Position numbers and translations under genes: made by a program. This document shows, piece by piece, positions 36,395-45,269 of a DNA stretch of 64,000 nucleotides (its first letter is position 1; each line of letters opens with the position of its first letter). The notes beneath the pieces were generated by a model. The model did not search any database and was not told the origin of the DNA. It saw nothing but the letters and a program-made list of their open reading frames with translations. This stretch comes from Priestia aryabhattai B8W22. Lineage in GTDB: Bacteria > Bacillota > Bacilli > Bacillales > Bacillaceae_H. Location: the NCBI RefSeq assembly GCF_000956595.1, contig NZ_JYOO01000002.1, positions 1 to 64,000 of the forward strand, given 5' to 3'.

Positions 36395-37087
36395 TTACTT
36401 TTGCTTATTCATCGTTTCTTTTGCAGCTTTTACACTCCTTGGGTCAAGCGGTTTCGTATATTGACAATTCACTCGAACCCCTGAACCAATACGAATTTCT
36501 TTCACGGGAGTAACGGATAAGAACGCTTGAAGATTTTCAGGTTTCAGCCCTTTTGTCCCGATTAAAATAATATCTTTATCTTTCATTCTTCTTAACAGCT
36601 TTTTAATATGAGGAATACCGTTCAGTGCACTTTTATCCGCTCCTGAAGTCATGACACGCTGAATTTGCTTATAGCTTAAAAGCGTTTCAAGCGCCTTTTC
36701 TTGATCACTGATTTCATCAAATGCTAAGTGAAACGTTACGTTCATTTCTCCTGCCGCATCCAGCAGTCGCTTTAAAGCTTGCTCATCGATAATTTTGTCT
36801 TCTGTTAAACAGCCAATTTCAATTCCATCAATGCCAATTTCTCTTGCATGGTGAATATCTTCAATCATTGTTTGCAAATCGTCTTCATCATATTGAAAAG
36901 ATTGATTATGTGGACGAATCATCACAAATATTGGGATATGTATCGTTTCTTTTACTTTTTTCATCAAACCGTAGCTTGGGGTTAAGCCGCCTTCACCGAT
37001 TCCAGTTACAAGACTTATACGATCGGCACCATGTTCCTGGGCAACTTTAGCATCATGTAAGGTTGCAGCTGTGACTTCTAATATCAT
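36395..37087 (-). CDS. cutC: CutC family protein
   Basis: A 230-residue TIM-barrel protein with the family's opening EVTAATLHDAKVAQEHGADRISL, the metal-site-like MIRPHNQSF and DGIEIGCL, and the terminal IRIGSGVRVN. CutC has been linked to copper tolerance, but the biochemical function remains disputed. It is followed by a terminator and preceded by the Met/His-rich gene on the same strand. Family is firm; copper role is not. Confidence 0.88.
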   Translation of the reverse strand: MILEVTAATLHDAKVAQEHGADRISLVTGIGEGGLTPSYGLMKKVKETIHIPIFVMIRPHNQSFQYDEDDLQTMIEDIHHAREIGIDGIEIGCLTEDKIIDEQALKRLLDAAGEMNVTFHLAFDEISDQEKALETLLSYKQIQRVMTSGADKSALNGIPHIKKLLRRMKDKDIILIGTKGLKPENLQAFLSVTPVKEIRIGSGVRVNCQYTKPLDPRSVKAAKETMNKQK

Positions 37088-37210
37088 TCTAAAAACACCC
37101 TTTCCCCTTTAATATAGAGCTTTTGCCTTCTTTTCCCTGTATTTATACTTAAAAAACTCTACCAAACTCTCTTATGTAAGAAAACACCCAAAAGATGTGA
37201 TTAATATTTT

Positions 37211-37263
37211 CAAAAAATTGAATGTCATGGAAAAAGAGTAAGAACTATTCTTTTTCTCATGAC
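37211..37263 (-). terminator. Terminator of the Met/His-rich gene
   Basis: Imperfect minus-strand hairpin with arms GTCATG...AGAATAG and CTTACTCT...CATGAC, followed by CAATTTTTTG. Confidence 0.6.
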
Positions 37264-37338
37264 GTTTCAATTAATAAAATTCTATATTTATACTAAAGAT
37301 TTAAAAATACATCCCTTTTATCTAGGGTAAAGGATTTA

Positions 37339-38046
37339 TTAAAAAGAGCGTGGATTTGTTTGTTGCATGAACATCCACTCATTTAAAGAATGAGGCTGCT
37401 GATGACCAACGGGTGCTGAGACATCGCGGCATCCGCAATCATGCATCGGCATTTGACCCATTCCTCCGTGCATTGGCGGCATTCCACCTTGCATCGGCAT
37501 TTGGCCCATTCCTCCGTGCATTGGCGGCATTCCTCCATGCATCGGCATTTGGCCCATTCCTCCGTGCATTGGCGGCATTCCTCCATGCATCGGCATTTGG
37601 CCCATTCCTCCGTGCATTGGCGGCATTCCGTCTTGCATCGGCATTTGACCCATTCCTCCATGCATCGGCATTCCGTCTTGCATTGGCATTTGGCCCATTC
37701 CTCCATGCATTGGCGGCATTCCTCCGTGCATTGGCATTTGACCCATTCCTTCATGCATTGGCGGTAGCTCTCCGTACATTGGCATTTGACCCATTTCTTT
37801 TTGTATCGGTGGCATTTCGCCTTGCATCGGCATTTGATTCATTCCTCCATGCATCGGCAGCATTGCATCTTTCATCGGCGGCATTTCTCCGTACATTGGC
37901 ATTTGCTTCGCGCCTTCTTGCATCGGCATTGCCTGCATTTCTTTTGCAGAAGGCATCGGCGGCATTTTAGCAGGTTTAGGTGCTGCTTGCATATATGGAT
38001 TGGATATCGGTTGTCCGGTTTGTTTCATTCCATACGAATTTCTCAT
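37339..38046 (-). CDS. Methionine/histidine-rich tandem-repeat protein
   Basis: A 235-residue low-complexity protein made of about eight 16-residue units of the form GMGQMPMHGGMPPMHG (residues about 88-210), preceded by looser MPM/MPP repeats. It ends in a non-repeated tail with a CGC and NEWMFMQQTNPRSF. About a quarter of residues are Met; Met and His are natural copper(I) ligands. No signal peptide or membrane segment. GGAAGGAG precedes the ATG. It is upstream of cutC on the same strand. It could be a metal-binding or spore-coat protein; no family is recognised. Confidence 0.75.
   Translation of the reverse strand: MRNSYGMKQTGQPISNPYMQAAPKPAKMPPMPSAKEMQAMPMQEGAKQMPMYGEMPPMKDAMLPMHGGMNQMPMQGEMPPIQKEMGQMPMYGELPPMHEGMGQMPMHGGMPPMHGGMGQMPMQDGMPMHGGMGQMPMQDGMPPMHGGMGQMPMHGGMPPMHGGMGQMPMHGGMPPMHGGMGQMPMQGGMPPMHGGMGQMPMHDCGCRDVSAPVGHQQPHSLNEWMFMQQTNPRSF
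37441..37785. repeat. 48-bp tandem repeat array
   Basis: The repeat arm of the Met/His-rich gene is a DNA tandem repeat of about 48 bp with near-identical copies (for example around 37490-37630) and one 42-bp variant missing two codons. It is a plausible site of copy-number variation by slippage or recombination. Confidence 0.85.
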
Positions 38047-38148
38047 TTTTAAGGGCTCCTTCCCATTCTCTTACTCTGTTTACGTTATTCTTTTTACCAT
38101 CAATCTGAAATTCGTCCATAAGAAAATAGGCCTTCTACACATTCAAAA

Positions 38149-38178
38149 TTGTAGAACGTATGAGAAAAAAGCTATAAT
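38149..38178 (+). promoter_or_regulatory. Candidate SigA promoter of the photolyase gene
   Basis: TTGTAG and TATAAT are separated by 18 bases, ending about 34 bases before the photolyase start. Confidence 0.5.
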
Positions 38179-38211
38179 CGAGGCAAATTGCAGATAGAAA
38201 GGTGGCACATG

Positions 38212-39639
38212 ATGAATAAAACCATTATCGTATGGATTCGAAAAGATTTTCGGCTGGTTGATAACCCAGCTCTATTTCACGCAGCTAAAGAAGGAATGGT
38301 TGTACCTGTTTATGTCCATGACGACTATGAAGAAAGCTCAATGGGAAGTGCAAGTAAATGGTGGCTTCACCATGCGCTAAATGACTTTAAAACCTCGATC
38401 GAAAAGATAGAAGGAACGCTAATTGTACAAAAAGGAAACCCTAAAGATGTGTTGCAAAAATTACTCCATGAAACGAATGCGCAAGATATTTATTGGAACA
38501 GACGCTATGAACCACATGCGCTAAAAAGAGACAAAGAGCTTCAAGCTTTTTTTTCAGAGCAACAAATAAATATTCGCACATTTGAGGGATTTCTCCTTCA
38601 TGAACCTTGGAAAATCACAAAAGAAAATGGAGAGCCTTATAAAGTATTTACAGCTTACTATAAAGCTTCTCTAAAACATTCCATATCTTCTGCTGTAAAA
38701 AAAGTTACTTCCATACAGGCCTTCTCTAAACCAATTGAATCTCTTTCGGTCTCAGATCTTGATTTGCTTCCAAGCATACCGTGGGATGAAACGATTAAGT
38801 CGACGTGGGAAGCTACGGAAAAAGGCGCTGCTAATGCCTTCAAAACGTTTTTAAAGAAAAAGTTGCTTCACTATGAAAAAGGACGAGATTTTCCCGCTGA
38901 AGCATTAAATTCATTCCTATCTCCTTATTTCGCTACAGGACAGCTTTCAGCTCGAGTCCTTTATCATTATTTGAGAACTAAAGCAGAAAAAGGACGTTCT
39001 GATGCTTTTGAACAGCAAGCTGAAATGTTTATTCGTCAACTTGCATGGAGAGATTTTGCTTATCAGCTGCTTTATCATTTCCCACACACTATAAGTGAAC
39101 CGCTGAATGAAAAATTCAAGCAATTTCAGTGGGCTGACGGCAATGAAGAGCTTCAAGCTTGGAAAAATGGAAAAACCGGCTATCCCCTTGTCGATGCCGG
39201 AATGCGGGAGCTGTGGGAAACAGGCTTTATGCATAATCGAGTTCGAATGGTAGCCGCTTCCTTTTTAGTAAAGCACCTTTTAATTCATTGGAAACACGGA
39301 GCAAATTGGTTTTTTGATACCTTATTAGACGCAGATTTAGCTAACAACACAATGGGCTGGCAGTGGGTTGCAGGCTCGGGAGCAGACGCCGCGCCATATT
39401 TTCGTATTTTTAATCCAATTACTCAATCAGAAAAATTTGATAAAGAAGGAGAATATATTAAAAGGTGGCTTCCAGAGCTTAAAGATATTCCTTCTTCTTA
39501 TATTCATAAACCTTGGGAGGCCCCAGCAGACGTATTAGAAAAAGCAAACGTTACACTTAATAAAACATATCCAACTCCAATTGTCGATCATAAAGCAGCT
39601 AGAGAGCGAGCGCTAGAGCATTATCAGCATATCAAGTAA
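38212..39639 (+). CDS. phrB: Deoxyribodipyrimidine photo-lyase
   Basis: About 475 residues of the class I CPD photolyase/cryptochrome family. N-terminal antenna domain IIVWIRKDFRLVDNPAL; C-terminal FAD domain with RQLAWRDFAYQLLYHFP, TGYPLVDAGMREL and NTMGWQWVAGSGADAAPYFRIF. It repairs UV cyclobutane dimers using light. The start 38212 (MNKTIIV) follows AAAGGTGG; the adjacent ATG at 38209 is nearly as good. Monocistronic. Confidence 0.95.
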   Translation: MNKTIIVWIRKDFRLVDNPALFHAAKEGMVVPVYVHDDYEESSMGSASKWWLHHALNDFKTSIEKIEGTLIVQKGNPKDVLQKLLHETNAQDIYWNRRYEPHALKRDKELQAFFSEQQINIRTFEGFLLHEPWKITKENGEPYKVFTAYYKASLKHSISSAVKKVTSIQAFSKPIESLSVSDLDLLPSIPWDETIKSTWEATEKGAANAFKTFLKKKLLHYEKGRDFPAEALNSFLSPYFATGQLSARVLYHYLRTKAEKGRSDAFEQQAEMFIRQLAWRDFAYQLLYHFPHTISEPLNEKFKQFQWADGNEELQAWKNGKTGYPLVDAGMRELWETGFMHNRVRMVAASFLVKHLLIHWKHGANWFFDTLLDADLANNTMGWQWVAGSGADAAPYFRIFNPITQSEKFDKEGEYIKRWLPELKDIPSSYIHKPWEAPADVLEKANVTLNKTYPTPIVDHKAARERALEHYQHIK

Positions 39640-39680
39640 GAGGTAAATCACACCTCTTATTTGATATGCTGAATTTTTTA
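39625..39680 (+). terminator. Terminator overlapping the end of the photolyase gene
   Basis: A perfect 20-bp stem (39625-39644 with 39652-39671) includes the photolyase stop codon and is followed by a T run. Confidence 0.92.
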
Positions 39681-39879
39681 AATGTGTAAAAAATTCCATT
39701 TCACATCTATTTGCAACTAAAAACATGTATTTGAAATCTATTTATAGGGTTTTCAAGCCCAATTCCCCTCTCTATAGCACATTTGATTTTTCATATTTTT
39801 TCCTATAATTTGAATATATAATAATGATTATATATGCTTGGGAACTCTCTCATTGCATAGATCTGATTGGAGTGATTCG

Positions 39880-41085
39880 ATGCCCGTTTGTCCTTCTTGT
39901 AACTATAAAGAAGATTATAATTTTTGCAGAATGTGCGGCACTCAAGTTCGGCACACCTTCACCAACCAAGAAGATCAGCTTTTTTATCCATTAAAAGATC
40001 GAATCATGACGGATGATAATGAACCAAAGCATCAAGCTATTTTATCTCATACCCATGATTTAGTATGTGCTATTACTGAAGATGGCATTTATGAATACGC
40101 TTCTCCTTCTTACGCTAAAACATTAGGGGTTTGTCCTGATGAACTTATTGGACAACATGTGCTTATCAATGCGTATCCTGAAGACAAACACCTAATCTCG
40201 ACTATTTTAGCTAACATGAGCAAAACAAAAGATGCCTCCACATTTGAATACCGAAAGTTTCACGTGAATGGCACCATCGTTTTATTAGAATGTAAAGGCG
40301 CTCCAATTGTCACAGCTACTGGAGAAATCGAAGGGTTTGTATTTGTCTCACGAGACGTAACAGAGAAAAGACAAGCAGAGAAAAAGATTCAGAATTCAGA
40401 AAAACTCTCTGTCCTTGGTCACCTTGCTGCAAGTATCGCACACGAGGTTAGAAATCCTTTGACAACCATTAAAGGGTTTGTACAACTGTTCAGTGAGACA
40501 CAGCAGCCGAAAAAAACAATGATTTATCGAGATCTCATTCAGCATGAACTCTCACAAATTGAACATATTATCGCAGAATTTATGAGTTTAGCTAAACGAG
40601 AGTACGCATATACAGAAAGCCTTGTTATGACAGACTTGCTAGATGAGGTATTAAAGCAATTTGAACCGGTTACAGAAGTCAAAAATATCCACATCATTCG
40701 CCATTATCCAAAAGAACATCCCCTGCTCATTAGTGGGCAAAAAACACAGCTAACCCAAGCATTTATTCATATCATACAAAATGCCATTGATTCGATGGAA
40801 AGCGGCGGTAAGCTGGCTGTATCGATTGAGAAATCAGCTAGAGAAACGCTATGTATTGTGATAAAAGATAGCGGATGTGGAATTGATTCAAAGCGTATCC
40901 CTCATATAGGAGAGCCTTTTTATACAACAAAAGAACGAGGAGTAGGCCTGGGACTAACCATTTGTAACAAAATTATTAATGAGCATAATGGTTTTTTCCA
41001 CATATCAAGTGAAGAAAATGACGGCACAAGCATTACCATTACCCTGCCTATGAAAACGCCTGAACTTTATGTGGTAGAAGTGTAA
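39880..41085 (+). CDS. Zinc-ribbon PAS sensor histidine kinase, sporulation-kinase type
   Basis: About 401 residues. The N-terminus is a zinc ribbon, with Cys4, Cys7, Cys16 and Cys19 in CPSC...CRMC. A PAS domain (about 62-170, HDLVCAITEDGIYEYASPSY), HisKA with SIAHEVRNPLTTIKGFVQLF, and HATPase_c with HIIQNAIDSM, DSGCGI and GVGLGL follow. No membrane helix. The kinase core is of the sporulation-kinase type; no regulator is adjacent. The start 39880 follows TTGGAG; an upstream TTG frame adds 14 residues without a good ribosome site. A zinc or redox sensing role for the ribbon is speculation. Confidence 0.87.
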   Translation: MPVCPSCNYKEDYNFCRMCGTQVRHTFTNQEDQLFYPLKDRIMTDDNEPKHQAILSHTHDLVCAITEDGIYEYASPSYAKTLGVCPDELIGQHVLINAYPEDKHLISTILANMSKTKDASTFEYRKFHVNGTIVLLECKGAPIVTATGEIEGFVFVSRDVTEKRQAEKKIQNSEKLSVLGHLAASIAHEVRNPLTTIKGFVQLFSETQQPKKTMIYRDLIQHELSQIEHIIAEFMSLAKREYAYTESLVMTDLLDEVLKQFEPVTEVKNIHIIRHYPKEHPLLISGQKTQLTQAFIHIIQNAIDSMESGGKLAVSIEKSARETLCIVIKDSGCGIDSKRIPHIGEPFYTTKERGVGLGLTICNKIINEHNGFFHISSEENDGTSITITLPMKTPELYVVEV

Positions 41086-41121
41086 AAGAAGCCATCTGAG
41101 TAAATCAGATGGCTTCTTTCT
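41086..41121. terminator. Shared terminator (kinase / metal-dependent hydrolase gene)
   Basis: Stem AAGAAGCCATCTGA/TCAGATGGCTTCTT between convergent genes. Confidence 0.9.
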
Positions 41122-41616
41122 TTAAAACAGCTGAGTGTACAGCTGATACTTATAAAGCATATAAAAACTTCCTATCACTGCCAGGTAAAAGATGAGAGTC
41201 TCTGCTCCACCACCTGTTTCATATGTCAAAGGAGGCTTAAACTTCTTCTTGCTAAGAGGAGAGAAAAAAGGTACCCCTCGTTTAGAAAAGAAATCTCCAA
41301 GAATATGAAAAGCGTATCCATAGGCTATCCCTAATGTAAAATCATTGTTATACATCGTATGTAAATAAAAAATAAGTCCACTTGCAAGAATAGAATGCGT
41401 AATACCTCGGTGTCCAAAAATAGATTTAATGACTTTTGCAAGACCAAGAGATCTTCTACCAATATATGAATTTGGTTCATCAATATCAGGAAGCAGCGCT
41501 CCAATCGCAATGCCTACAACATAAGGAAATGTAAACGAAGCGTCTCCTGTTATAGCCACACCGGCACCGGCAGCAATCGATGTTGCAATATGTGTGTGAT
41601 ATCTCAAATATGCCAC
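41122..41616 (-). CDS. Membrane-bound metal-dependent hydrolase family protein (DUF457/YdjM-like)
   Basis: A 164-residue polytopic membrane protein with the family motifs LPDIDEPNSYIGRRS and FGHRGITHS, plus the N-terminal YRTH-like YLRYHTH. These His/Asp residues are assumed to bind metal. The family is called membrane-bound metal-dependent hydrolases but the substrate is unknown (YdjM/YvsG/YfhP-type). Confidence 0.85.
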   Translation of the reverse strand: MAYLRYHTHIATSIAAGAGVAITGDASFTFPYVVGIAIGALLPDIDEPNSYIGRRSLGLAKVIKSIFGHRGITHSILASGLIFYLHTMYNNDFTLGIAYGYAFHILGDFFSKRGVPFFSPLSKKKFKPPLTYETGGGAETLIFYLAVIGSFYMLYKYQLYTQLF

Positions 41617-41723
41617 CTTCTTTCTTTTTCAACTTAAGGCAAGCACCGTGACCAAAATCATACATATGTTCGCCCAACGTTAACTATAAGTGAAGGTGGT
41701 AAAAATGTCAAAATAATCTATAG

Positions 41724-41891
41724 TTACGTAAACTGCAGACCGACTAACCCAATAAGCATCACAAGAAAACTAATAAGAGTACCCTTTCCATTTTTCTTTG
41801 CTCTTCCATCTTTTTTGACAATGGAATAAATCCACGTACTCGAATACACGGCGAATCCAAGGAAACCAAATAACGTGATATATGTAAACAT
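41724..41891 (-). CDS. Small two-helix membrane protein (55 aa)
   Basis: A 55-residue frame beginning MFTYITLFGFLGFAVYS with two hydrophobic helices separated by a basic loop (KKDGRAKKNGK). AAAGGAGTTTCGGT directly precedes the ATG, giving good spacing. It has no terminator that is clearly its own. No function known. Confidence 0.7.
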   Translation of the reverse strand: MFTYITLFGFLGFAVYSSTWIYSIVKKDGRAKKNGKGTLISFLVMLIGLVGLQFT

Positions 41892-42014
41892 ACCGAAACT
41901 CCTTTGCTTGTCATTACTATTAACTATACGAGATTTTTTTTAAAAAACAAAGTAGTATGACGGCTTGTTTAATATCTCTTTCTTTTTCTTATACTAAGAA
42001 GAGGAGGGATGGCT

Positions 42015-42257
42015 ATGCACCAAAAGCAGTTAGAAGATATATTTGACTTTTATGGACTGAGCGAAGTTTATCGAGGCAAATTTGAAGATGTTGAACACCA
42101 CTGGTTATTTAAAGACGCCGAGCCAACTATACTAGAAGATTTTTTTAATTCTCACGATTGCGAAGACCTTGAATGCTATACTCTTGAGGAGTTTTGTTTT
42201 TTATTCATGAATTTTCAATCAATCCATGCACAAATTCCCCACGTGTACTATTACTAA
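42015..42257 (+). CDS. Small acidic hypothetical protein (80 aa)
   Basis: An 80-residue very acidic protein beginning MHQKQLEDIFDFYG and rich in Asp, Glu and aromatic residues. The ribosome site GAGGAGGG fits ATG 42015; an ATG six bases earlier is too close. A strong terminator follows. No family is recognised. Confidence 0.7.
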   Translation: MHQKQLEDIFDFYGLSEVYRGKFEDVEHHWLFKDAEPTILEDFFNSHDCEDLECYTLEEFCFLFMNFQSIHAQIPHVYYY

Positions 42258-42296
42258 AAAAAGTGATTTCGCAGGAAAGCGAAATCACTTTTTATT
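42256..42296. terminator. Shared terminator (small acidic gene / gabD)
   Basis: Stem AAAAGTGATTTCGC/GCGAAATCACTTTT with T runs on both strands. Confidence 0.9.
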
Positions 42297-43719
42297 AAAA
42301 GCCTAAAGAAATATATTTTACTTCCAAATATTCTTCAATTCCGTAATGTCCGCCTTCACGTCCAAGTCCACTTTCTTTAAAGCCGCCAAACGGCGCTTGT
42401 GGTGTAGAAGGTAGTCCATCATTTAGCCCTACAATACCATATTCTAAAGATTCAGCAATACGAATAGCTTCTGAAATATTTTCAGTGAACACATAAGCTG
42501 CTAATCCGTAAGGAGAGTTATTTGCACGGCGAATAACTTCTTCTTCTGTTTGATACGTCGCAATTGGAGCAATTGGTCCGAATGTTTCTTCGTACATACA
42601 AAGCATGTCGTCCGTTGCACCATCTACAACCGTAGGCTCAACAAAAAGCCCGCTTCCCTCTTCGCGTACAGCCCCTCCAGTTAAGACATTTCCACCCTTT
42701 GCTACAACATCATCTAAGTGGCGCTTTACTTTTTCTAACGCTTTTTCATCGATTAAAGGTCCGATATCCGTACCTTCTTCTAAGCCGTTTCCGACTTTCA
42801 GCTGACTAACAGCCGCTGCAAACTGCTCTGCGAACGGTTTAGCAATAGACTCGTGCACGTAGATGCGGTTTGTACATACGCATGTTTGACCAGCGTTACG
42901 GAATTTAGAAGCAATTGCATTTGTTACTGCTTTATCTAAATCAGCATTTGCTGTTACGATAAACGGAGCGTGTCCTCCTAATTCTAAAGACACTTTTTTA
43001 ACCGTATCAGCTGCTCCGCGCATTAACAGTTTACCTACTTCTGTAGAGCCCGTAAACGATAGTTTGCGTACGCGTCCATCTTGAAGCCACGCTTCTCCAA
43101 TCGCTTTTGCATCTCCCGTAACGACATTAATTACGCCTTTTGGAATACCTGCTTCCTGCGCCAGTTCTGCTAGACGAAGAGCCGTTAGTGGCGTTTGTTC
43201 TGCCGGTTTAATAACCGCTGTACATCCAGCTGCTAAAGCTGGCGCTACTTTACGCGTAATCATAGCTGCCGGGAAGTTCCAAGGTGTAATAGCTGCCATA
43301 ACGCCCACAGGCTGCTTATGAGCAAATAATCGTTTATTAGGAGAAGAAGCTGGAATTGTTTCTCCGTAAATACGTTTTCCTTCTTCTGCGTACCATGAAA
43401 CGAATCCGTTGGCATAGCCAATTTCACCTTTTGCTTCTTTAAGAGGCTTACCTTGCTCGACTGTCATGATTTCAGCCAGTTCATCCGTGTGTTCTTCGAT
43501 CAGCTGATGCCATTTAAATAATAATTTACCGCGCTCTTCTGCTGTTTTTTTAGACCATGTTTGAAACGCTTCATAAGCAGCATCTGCTGCTAACTTTGCT
43601 TCTTTTTCTCCGCCTTTTGCAACAGTAGCTACTACTTCATTTGTTGCTGGATTTACCACTTCGTATGTATCACTTGCTGAAACAAATTCTCCGTTAATAT
43701 ATAAGTTTGCTTGCTTCAT
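42295..43719 (-). CDS. gabD: Succinate-semialdehyde dehydrogenase
   Basis: A 474-residue NAD(P)-dependent aldehyde dehydrogenase. Catalytic glutamate in SLELGGHAPFIV and catalytic cysteine in FRNAGQTCVCTNRIYV, the second Cys being typical of GabD. It oxidises succinate semialdehyde to succinate, the second step of GABA use. It follows the sigma-54 activator gene by about 30 bases and probably is co-expressed with it. Other aldehyde substrates are possible but context favours GabD. Confidence 0.93.
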   Translation of the reverse strand: MKQANLYINGEFVSASDTYEVVNPATNEVVATVAKGGEKEAKLAADAAYEAFQTWSKKTAEERGKLLFKWHQLIEEHTDELAEIMTVEQGKPLKEAKGEIGYANGFVSWYAEEGKRIYGETIPASSPNKRLFAHKQPVGVMAAITPWNFPAAMITRKVAPALAAGCTAVIKPAEQTPLTALRLAELAQEAGIPKGVINVVTGDAKAIGEAWLQDGRVRKLSFTGSTEVGKLLMRGAADTVKKVSLELGGHAPFIVTANADLDKAVTNAIASKFRNAGQTCVCTNRIYVHESIAKPFAEQFAAAVSQLKVGNGLEEGTDIGPLIDEKALEKVKRHLDDVVAKGGNVLTGGAVREEGSGLFVEPTVVDGATDDMLCMYEETFGPIAPIATYQTEEEVIRRANNSPYGLAAYVFTENISEAIRIAESLEYGIVGLNDGLPSTPQAPFGGFKESGLGREGGHYGIEEYLEVKYISLGF

Positions 43720-43750
43720 ATTTCTTCACTCCCTGCTTAAATTTATCTAC

Positions 43751-45121
43751 CTACTGTTCGGTACTGTCCGACACGTATTTTCGAATTTTACGGCTCGCTT
43801 GTGATTGACTAATACCAAGCTGTTCGGCTACTTTGTAAGATGACCTATGCTGTTCAAACGCCTTGATGACCATTTCTTTTTCCACATGTTCAATCATTTC
43901 AGGAAGCGTATGCACAGGTGGATCGATAGCAAACTCTTTTGCAAATGGCAAGTCTTTAAGCGTAATCATTTCTTCTCCTGTAACAACCAGACGCTCAATG
44001 ATATTTTCCACTTCGCGAACGTTTCCTTTCCATTCCTGCCCTAAAAATGCATCTAATGCCTTTGGTGATAAGCGTACATTACGTTCATATACCGTATTGA
44101 AATGATGAAGAAACTGATAGACAAGAGGCAGAATATCTTCTTTTCGCTCTCGTAAAGGTGGAATCGTAATTGGCACCACGTTAAGTCGATAGTACAAATC
44201 ACGTCTAAACTTTCCTTCTTCGACCATTTGCTCCAGATTTTGATTCGTAGCAGCAATAATTCGCACATCTATTGATACTGCTCTTGTTGAACCCACGGGA
44301 CGAATTGTACGGTCTTGCAGCACGTGGAGCAACTTACTTTGTGCTGAAAGAGAAAGTTCACCAATCTCATCTAGAAAAAGCGTGCCTTCGTTCGAAAGCT
44401 CAATGATCCCTTTTTTCCCTTCTCGAAATGCTCCAGTGAACGTACCGCCTTCATAGCCAAATAGCTCTGATTCAATAAGCTGTTCAGGAAGCGCTGCACA
44501 ATTAAGCTCATGATAAGGCTGCTGTTTTCTTGTACTAAGCTGGTGAAGCAGTTTTGCTACTCTGCTTTTTCCTACCCCTGTTTCTCCAAGTAAAAGAACG
44601 GTTGTATTTACAGAAGCAACTCGTTGAATGGTCGAAAAAACTTTTTTCATCGCTTCGCTTTTTGTCACGATGCCTTCTAAATCGACGGATTCGTTTAACT
44701 CTTTTTTATAGTTTTCAAGCTGTTCTTCCATCTCTTCCACTTTTCGTTTTAATTCCATTAAATCTGTGAGATCTCGAGAATAGCTAATAACGCTTTTCAA
44801 TTGCCCATCATTGGTAAATACTGGCCTTGTCCGCACATGAAGATACCGGCCTGAGTTTGTTTTTTGAACCAATTCAATTGCTTGATTAGATTCAATCACC
44901 TTTAACGTGGCCGAAGGATAAAAGATCCCCATTTCCTGCAGTTCTTTTACGTGCTTTCCAATAAAATCTTCCACTTTCAAAGCATAATTTTTTTCACACT
45001 CTGAATTTACAACTAATACATATCCATTTGCATCAGTTACAAAGATTTCATCAAATGATGACTCAAATATATCGTAAAGTTCGTCGTTAATTTGCTGAAT
45101 ATGCTTTTTATGAATGGTCAT
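43751..45121 (-). CDS. Sigma-54-dependent transcriptional activator of the gab genes
   Basis: About 456 residues: N-terminal PAS domain (10-120, FESSFDEIFVTDANGYVLVVN), AAA+ central domain with Walker A GETGVGKS, the sigma-54 contact loop GTFTGAF (Thr in place of the usual Ala), Walker B GTLFLDEIGEL, and a C-terminal Fis-type helix-turn-helix (YKVAEQLGISQSQASRKIRKY). It lies between gabT and gabD, and a perfect sigma-54 promoter with two palindromes precedes gabT. The signal sensed by the PAS domain is probably GABA or a metabolite (inference). Start 45121 (MTIHKKH) behind AAAGGTG. Confidence 0.9.
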   Translation of the reverse strand: MTIHKKHIQQINDELYDIFESSFDEIFVTDANGYVLVVNSECEKNYALKVEDFIGKHVKELQEMGIFYPSATLKVIESNQAIELVQKTNSGRYLHVRTRPVFTNDGQLKSVISYSRDLTDLMELKRKVEEMEEQLENYKKELNESVDLEGIVTKSEAMKKVFSTIQRVASVNTTVLLLGETGVGKSRVAKLLHQLSTRKQQPYHELNCAALPEQLIESELFGYEGGTFTGAFREGKKGIIELSNEGTLFLDEIGELSLSAQSKLLHVLQDRTIRPVGSTRAVSIDVRIIAATNQNLEQMVEEGKFRRDLYYRLNVVPITIPPLRERKEDILPLVYQFLHHFNTVYERNVRLSPKALDAFLGQEWKGNVREVENIIERLVVTGEEMITLKDLPFAKEFAIDPPVHTLPEMIEHVEKEMVIKAFEQHRSSYKVAEQLGISQSQASRKIRKYVSDSTEQ

Positions 45122-45229
45122 TTGAATCACCTTTTCGTCAAAAAATAATTATTATTTTATTTTATCAGAAAATGAAAAATCTATAAATAGAGTGTCCAAA
45201 CATACCCATTCTTTGTGATTCATGAAGAA

Positions 45230-45255
45230 TGAGTGAAGAGTTCTCTCTTCACTCA
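45230..45255. terminator. Weak terminator or attenuator after gabT
   Basis: The stem TGAGTGAAGAG/CTCTTCACTCA has only a poor T tail on the minus strand. It may stabilise the gabT message or allow partial read-through. Confidence 0.45.
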
Positions 45256-45269
45256 TGTCTCAATTTCTC

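Noticed and set aside
37441-37785. Regular direct repeats that could suggest a CRISPR array
   Set aside because: The units are contiguous, with no unique spacers, and encode a protein repeat.
37413-37970. Long plus-strand frames opposite the Met/His-rich gene (up to about 185 codons)
   Set aside because: They are repeats of the antisense of a low-complexity gene, have no ribosome site and no recognisable protein; the minus-strand frame has a strong site and biased composition.
42009-42014. Alternative start of the 80-residue acidic protein
   Set aside because: The ATG directly abuts the GAGGAGGG ribosome site, so the next ATG is preferred.
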